Positions 30,195 to 33,782 of a stretch of DNA of 33,782 bases are shown here, piece after piece. The notes under the pieces were generated by a model, which made no database searches, was not told where the DNA came from, and worked only from the letters and a program-made list of their open reading frames with translations. Both the position numbers and the translations under genes were made by a program. This DNA comes from Ferruginibacter sp. (GTDB lineage: Bacteria > Bacteroidota > Bacteroidia > Chitinophagales > Chitinophagaceae): NCBI GenBank assembly GCA_025352695.1, contig JANXSK010000237.1, positions 1 through 33,782 of the forward strand. The letters run 5' to 3'. How positions within the stretch are numbered: the stretch's first letter is position 1; every line of letters begins with the position of its first letter.

Positions 30195-31136
30195 TTAATT
30201 TATCCATTCCTGCAATTTGGTAATTATAATGCTGTTTGGTTTTATTAATTCAAGCTTAAAAATCTCCCCACCAATTTCTCTGCAACCCTGACCAAATAAA
30301 CCAGTATTATTGTTTGTTATAAATGTTTGCCAGTAAGTAACTTGATTTACTTTTTGAAAAGTTTTTTTAATGATCATTTCTGACTCCACATCTATTTCAT
30401 AAAGCGAGGTATAAGCTTTGTTTAATTGAATGGTGTCTGGTTTAAAATAATAATAATTACTTTCCAATTGTTTCATTTTATAATCCTGGTGATATGGCAC
30501 CAATTGTTTACGAATCTCATAAGCCCTTGATAGAGGAAATTCCTTTGCTCCTAATTCATTAAGTAACCAGCATATTTTAAAACTGTTTTCTTTACAGTCG
30601 CTATAAAGCCTTTCTGACGGAGGTATACCTTTAAAATTTTGAAAAAATCTTTTCGTTAAAGAAGGATATGCATTGTGTATACTATCGGCCCGTTCTTCCC
30701 AAAAATTAAAAGCTTCTTTTAATGATTCAACAACAGAAATATTATTTTGAAATGCAAGCACAAGAAAAAATTCATCGGGAATTACAAAATAAGATTTGGA
30801 GTTATTTCGGCTTTTAAAAAAAGCATGCTGGCTATACTGGATATTTTGAATTGAACTATCTACAAAAGCGTAGTTCTTTAGTTTTTGACCTATTTCACTG
30901 AAATATAAAAATTGTCTTGAATAATTTTTTAAATCCTTACACATCAATGCAAGCGATAACATGGAAGGGGTGTCAATAACCTCAAGATTGAATGATGGTT
31001 GAATAATTTTTAATGAAGAATCAACCCCAAATCTTGTTGCTATATCTGTAATTTGAGACGTTGTTAATTTTATTTGCCTCTGGGGAAAACAATTAATTGA
31101 AAATAATAAAAACAATATAGATACGGCAATCTTCAT
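30195..31136 (-). CDS. Unrecognised secreted protein
   Basis: A 313-residue protein with a signal peptide (MKIAVSILFLLFSINCF, cleavage near PQR) and no domain I recognise. The mature part is rich in aromatic and charged residues and predicted mostly helical to about 200 (DLKNYSRQFLYFSEIG, LKEAFNFWEERADSIHNAYP). The C-terminal third looks like beta strands (YYYFKPDTIQLNKAYTSLYEID). Two Cys lie in SDCKENSFKICW. It is isolated: 279 bp of featureless sequence separate it from convergent namZ, and it has its own -7 box. A 7-bp hairpin (30182-30198) overlaps its stop codon. It looks like a lineage-specific gene. Confidence 0.7.
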   Translation of the reverse strand: MKIAVSILFLLFSINCFPQRQIKLTTSQITDIATRFGVDSSLKIIQPSFNLEVIDTPSMLSLALMCKDLKNYSRQFLYFSEIGQKLKNYAFVDSSIQNIQYSQHAFFKSRNNSKSYFVIPDEFFLVLAFQNNISVVESLKEAFNFWEERADSIHNAYPSLTKRFFQNFKGIPPSERLYSDCKENSFKICWLLNELGAKEFPLSRAYEIRKQLVPYHQDYKMKQLESNYYYFKPDTIQLNKAYTSLYEIDVESEMIIKKTFQKVNQVTYWQTFITNNNTGLFGQGCREIGGEIFKLELIKPNSIIITKLQEWIN

Positions 31137-31163
31137 GATGTAATGAAATGATATAGTTTATCT

Positions 31164-31171
31164 CAAATATA
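31164..31171 (-). promoter_or_regulatory. Candidate -7 promoter box for the unrecognised secreted protein
   Basis: The minus strand reads TATATTTG, an exact TAnnTTTG, 27 nt before the ATG at 31136, giving a leader of about 20 nt. Confidence 0.5.
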
Positions 31172-31303
31172 GACGGTCGCTTATCTTCTGAAATCTTTAA
31201 CAGGCTAATTAACACATAATAAAAGCCATATTGAAAAACCAAACCTGAACGGAGCGTCGCCAATGAAGATCCACAAAACTTCTTCGCTGGCAACAACAAT
31301 TAA

Positions 31304-32596
31304 TCATACCTTTTTTATCAGTGGGAGTGTAGCAAAATCTTTTTGCAAAATGTCCTGCATATCGGCGTCTTTTTCACCCAGCCAGTTCTTTAACAAAGTG
31401 GCGTACACAGCCCTAAAATCATGTTGCATTGCGATGTTGTCATTACCTGTAGCATTATCGGGTAGTAAAGGATTGCTGCCAACAATGCCTGCCTGCACGG
31501 GTTGGCCAAATACAAATACCGGTGCCGCAATGCCATGGTCGGTGCCGCCACTGGCATTGGATTTTATGCGTCGTCCAAATTCAGAAAAGGTCATACCAAC
31601 CACACGATCTGCTACCTGCTGCATTTTTAAATCGTCCATAAAAGCAGCAATGGCCTCAGACAATTTCTGCAACTGTCCGGCATGGGCACCAATGCTCGTG
31701 TCTGTTGCATCTGTTTGTTTGGCGTGGGTATCAAAACCGCTCATGCTCACCATGTAAATTTTTGTTTGCAATCCACCGGCTATCAGCCTCGACACAATCT
31801 TTAACTGGTCGCTTAAAGGGTTCTTTCCCTTCTCTGCATATTTCCCTGACTGTGTGGTTATTTTTTTTGCGGCTGCTTTTATCACATCGGCATAGGCATC
31901 TGTTTTTTCAGATACCTGTCTTATAAAATCTATCTGGTCCTGTGAAAATGAAGTGGTAGTTGCAGTAGCTTTTTCATTGAGCATGGTATAAAAACTATCC
32001 GGGTTGCTGATGGCCATGGCCATGGGAAATGCTGGCCCCTGCAGGCCCGGAGAAATAATAGAACCAATTTGTATTGCCAGCGGATGAGGCATGATACTAT
32101 TGGGATAATTAGTCGGAAAATTCGGGTACAACCGGTTGAGGTACCGACCCATCCAGCCAGTGTTCAGGTCCTGATTACTTTCCTCTCCCGTTAACCAGAT
32201 ATCGGTTGCCCTGAAATGCGAAAAGCTAGGCTGCGGATAACTTACAGCCTGTACAATGGCGAGCTGATTGTCATTAAATAATTGCTGCATCAAACTCATT
32301 GCAGGATTCAAACCTGTTTTATCGTAACCGTTTAACCGTAATATTTTTTCTTCGGCAATGGCAATATTTGGCCGGGCATTTTTATAGGCTCTGTAAAACT
32401 CAACGGGTATTACCGTGTTCAATCCATCGTTACCGCCTGCCAGTTGAATCACCACCAGGATGCGTCCGTTGTTTTTTGCACCCGTCAATCCGTATAACAA
32501 TGGGTTACCTGCAAAAGCTTTCATTTTAAAACCTCCCAGCAAGGCTGGCATTACCACGGAAGGGAGTGTATATTTAAAAAAGGTTCTTCTTTTCAT
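31304..32596 (-). CDS. DUF1501 secreted protein (Tat-type signal)
   Basis: A 430-residue protein beginning KRRTFFKYTLPSVVM, a twin-arginine-like signal, then the DUF1501 hallmark RILVVIQLAGGNDGLNTV, SFSHFRATDIW, TGWMGRYL, MSGFDTHAKQ and FSEFGRRIKSNASGGTDHG. The fold is related to alkaline phosphatase/sulfatase enzymes (the Asp/His-rich motifs resemble their metal sites), but no activity is established. It follows the DUF1800 gene by 16 nt; the two families are regularly paired in Bacteroidota and Planctomycetes and are probably one operon and one functional unit in the envelope. Confidence 0.9.
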   Translation of the reverse strand: MKRRTFFKYTLPSVVMPALLGGFKMKAFAGNPLLYGLTGAKNNGRILVVIQLAGGNDGLNTVIPVEFYRAYKNARPNIAIAEEKILRLNGYDKTGLNPAMSLMQQLFNDNQLAIVQAVSYPQPSFSHFRATDIWLTGEESNQDLNTGWMGRYLNRLYPNFPTNYPNSIMPHPLAIQIGSIISPGLQGPAFPMAMAISNPDSFYTMLNEKATATTTSFSQDQIDFIRQVSEKTDAYADVIKAAAKKITTQSGKYAEKGKNPLSDQLKIVSRLIAGGLQTKIYMVSMSGFDTHAKQTDATDTSIGAHAGQLQKLSEAIAAFMDDLKMQQVADRVVGMTFSEFGRRIKSNASGGTDHGIAAPVFVFGQPVQAGIVGSNPLLPDNATGNDNIAMQHDFRAVYATLLKNWLGEKDADMQDILQKDFATLPLIKKV

Positions 32597-32612
32597 GTGG
32601 TCTTTTTTAAAC

Positions 32613-33782
32613 TTAATAAACCTGGTACTCCGGCCGGTTCATTAAATATTTGTATAAATTTTTTAACTTATTAACTACTATCTTTTTATTGGCAGCGTCC
32701 TCTGGTTTTGTCATCAATTCATTCCAGGCATTGGTCCAGTAATGGTTGGCGGCATCGCCCTGCAGATTTGATAACAGCACACTGCTCTTGATACGGCTTT
32801 TTTCCACCTCTGGTAAATCAATCGTGTACAGTAATTGTATAGAATCATTGATCAATGCATCCGGGTCTTCGGGGTGCGGCAGCGCTTTGGCAAAAGCTAC
32901 CACATCAATGGTTATTTTTCGGCCGTCTTTGGTGGAAAATCCATAACTCAGCAACCGATCAGTAAACTGGTTGCGTTTAGGCAAAGTATCAGAGTTGATC
33001 CAGAGTTTATAATATTGTGGCTCCTGGTAATAAGCAGGCCAGCCGGCAACATTGGGAGGGTCACCAATATTTTGCTGCATATTCGCTGCCTGTGAACGCA
33101 CAAACTCCCACACGGAATAGTTTGCCAACGTATCATCTGCCGGCGTTAAGGCAGGTGGCAAATTAATAGTGTACTCTCTTGCCAGGCCAACACAAATATC
33201 AACAGGGCTTTTTATAGTACTGCCTCTGATGGCCACATCAAAAAAATGCTGGCTGCTGAATAATGCCTTGAGCACCGGTTTTATTTCATAATTATTTTTA
33301 CGAAAAATTTTTGCCAACGGTACAATGATATGCTCTTCAGTGGTATCGTCTATGGTATAAAAAACAAAAAACCGATACAGTTTTCTACAGATAAATTTTG
33401 ACAATTCTTCTTGTGCAAAGATCATGTTCAGCAGGTCATCCAACTCCATGGCGCCGTCAGCACCCTTGCGGCCTTTGATAAGGGTATTGTTGTAGAAGAA
33501 AGAAAATTGTTTGTCCCCATCGTCATGCCTTTTTGCATCAAAGGCAACCGTGAGGGTTTTAGCATCAATTGTATAACCGGTTAAAACCCTGGCCGCAGCT
33601 TTTACATCTGCCTCGGTGTAATGAGACCCCGGACCTTTGCCCATCGTAAATAGTTCCTGCAATTCCCTTCCATAATTTTCATCTGGAGCTTTTTTGGTAC
33701 TGGCATATCCATTCAGGTAACGCAACATTCCCAGGTCGGTACTGATGGCTTTTACGAGTATTTTAAAATTGCCCAACGCATG
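32613..33782 (-). CDS. DUF1800 protein, partial (N-terminus beyond window end)
   Basis: The last 389 codons are present and the gene continues past base 33782. The first visible residues HALGNF are the family hallmark, followed by NYGRELQELFTMG, DVKAAARVLTGYTI and FHDGDKQF-like sequence (here KRHDDGDKQFSFF). Later come FICRKLYRFFV, VLKALFSSQHFFD, KSPVDICVG and GDPPNVAGWPAY, the C-terminal signature, ending with LMNRPEYQVY. The function is unknown; members are usually secreted and lie next to DUF1501, as here (16 nt gap). The first possible start codon inside the window (TTG at 33776) is internal, since HAL belongs to the conserved motif. Confidence 0.92.
   Translation of the reverse strand, partial: HALGNFKILVKAISTDLGMLRYLNGYASTKKAPDENYGRELQELFTMGKGPGSHYTEADVKAAARVLTGYTIDAKTLTVAFDAKRHDDGDKQFSFFYNNTLIKGRKGADGAMELDDLLNMIFAQEELSKFICRKLYRFFVFYTIDDTTEEHIIVPLAKIFRKNNYEIKPVLKALFSSQHFFDVAIRGSTIKSPVDICVGLAREYTINLPPALTPADDTLANYSVWEFVRSQAANMQQNIGDPPNVAGWPAYYQEPQYYKLWINSDTLPKRNQFTDRLLSYGFSTKDGRKITIDVVAFAKALPHPEDPDALINDSIQLLYTIDLPEVEKSRIKSSVLLSNLQGDAANHYWTNAWNELMTKPEDAANKKIVVNKLKNLYKYLMNRPEYQVY

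Noticed and set aside
1..33782. CRISPR arrays, transposases, prophage genes, tRNA or rRNA genes
   Set aside because: None seen by reading both strands: no regularly spaced direct repeats, no DDE or integrase motifs, no tRNA-like CCA-ended cloverleaf in the gaps.

Overview
The window looks like ordinary core chromosome of an AT-rich member of the Bacteroidota, most likely the Chitinophagaceae or a close relative. The reasons are the type IX secretion/gliding genes porV and gldJ, a Bacteroidota-style Mrp that lacks the C-terminal CxxC, a secreted CarboxypepD_reg-like protein, a 7TMR-DISM histidine kinase, a DUF1501/DUF1800 pair, and many exact copies of the Bacteroidota -7 promoter box TAnnTTTG just upstream of genes. 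No rRNA, tRNA, CRISPR array, prophage or transposase gene was seen.

Layout. 0-7.6 kb holds cell-envelope and division genes: 5' part of ispF, porV (both minus), then gldJ and murF (plus), then ftsK (minus). 7.7-13.6 kb holds an orphan sensor kinase, an aroK-DUF423 operon, a secreted CarboxypepD_reg-like protein, mrp and a lipoprotein glycerophosphodiesterase. 13.7-20.7 kb is a plus-strand run concerned mainly with amino-acid/acyl-CoA catabolism: kynU-paiB, a hicBA toxin-antitoxin pair read into pyrF, glutaryl-CoA dehydrogenase, a frameshifted four-helix-bundle (S23-type) gene in a repeat-bounded cassette, 3-hydroxybutyryl-CoA dehydrogenase and a DUF1543 gene. A secreted YCII-like gene lies opposite in this block. 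20.8-28.5 kb is mostly minus-strand housekeeping: mmcQ/yjbR-like, yigZ, ribD, then (plus) prmC, then exbD, exbB, an SPFH protein, pepT and a SlyD-type FKBP. 28.6-33.8 kb holds a NamZ-type (DUF1343) muramidase, an unrecognised secreted protein, and the DUF1501/DUF1800 pair cut by the window end.

How the genes relate. kynU, gcdH and hbd fit consecutive parts of tryptophan/lysine breakdown towards acetoacetyl-CoA, although they do not form one tight operon. murF, ftsK and namZ act on the cell wall or division. porV and gldJ belong to the type IX secretion machinery, but porU is not beside them.

The least ordinary features are these: the four-helix-bundle cassette at 18.79-19.22 kb, with an A8-tract frameshift and 14-bp tandem repeats; the hicBA module with a perfect palindrome between its -7 box and start codon and with pyrF 5 nt downstream; a recurring promoter design in which TAnnTTTG ends only 4-6 nt before the start codon (murF, ftsK, prmC, perhaps ribD), suggesting leaderless mRNAs; a 32-bp palindrome between slyD and namZ; and a 93-bp fold-back repeat between the glycerophosphodiesterase gene and kynU. 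None of these is a proven new system. They are the places most worth a second look.
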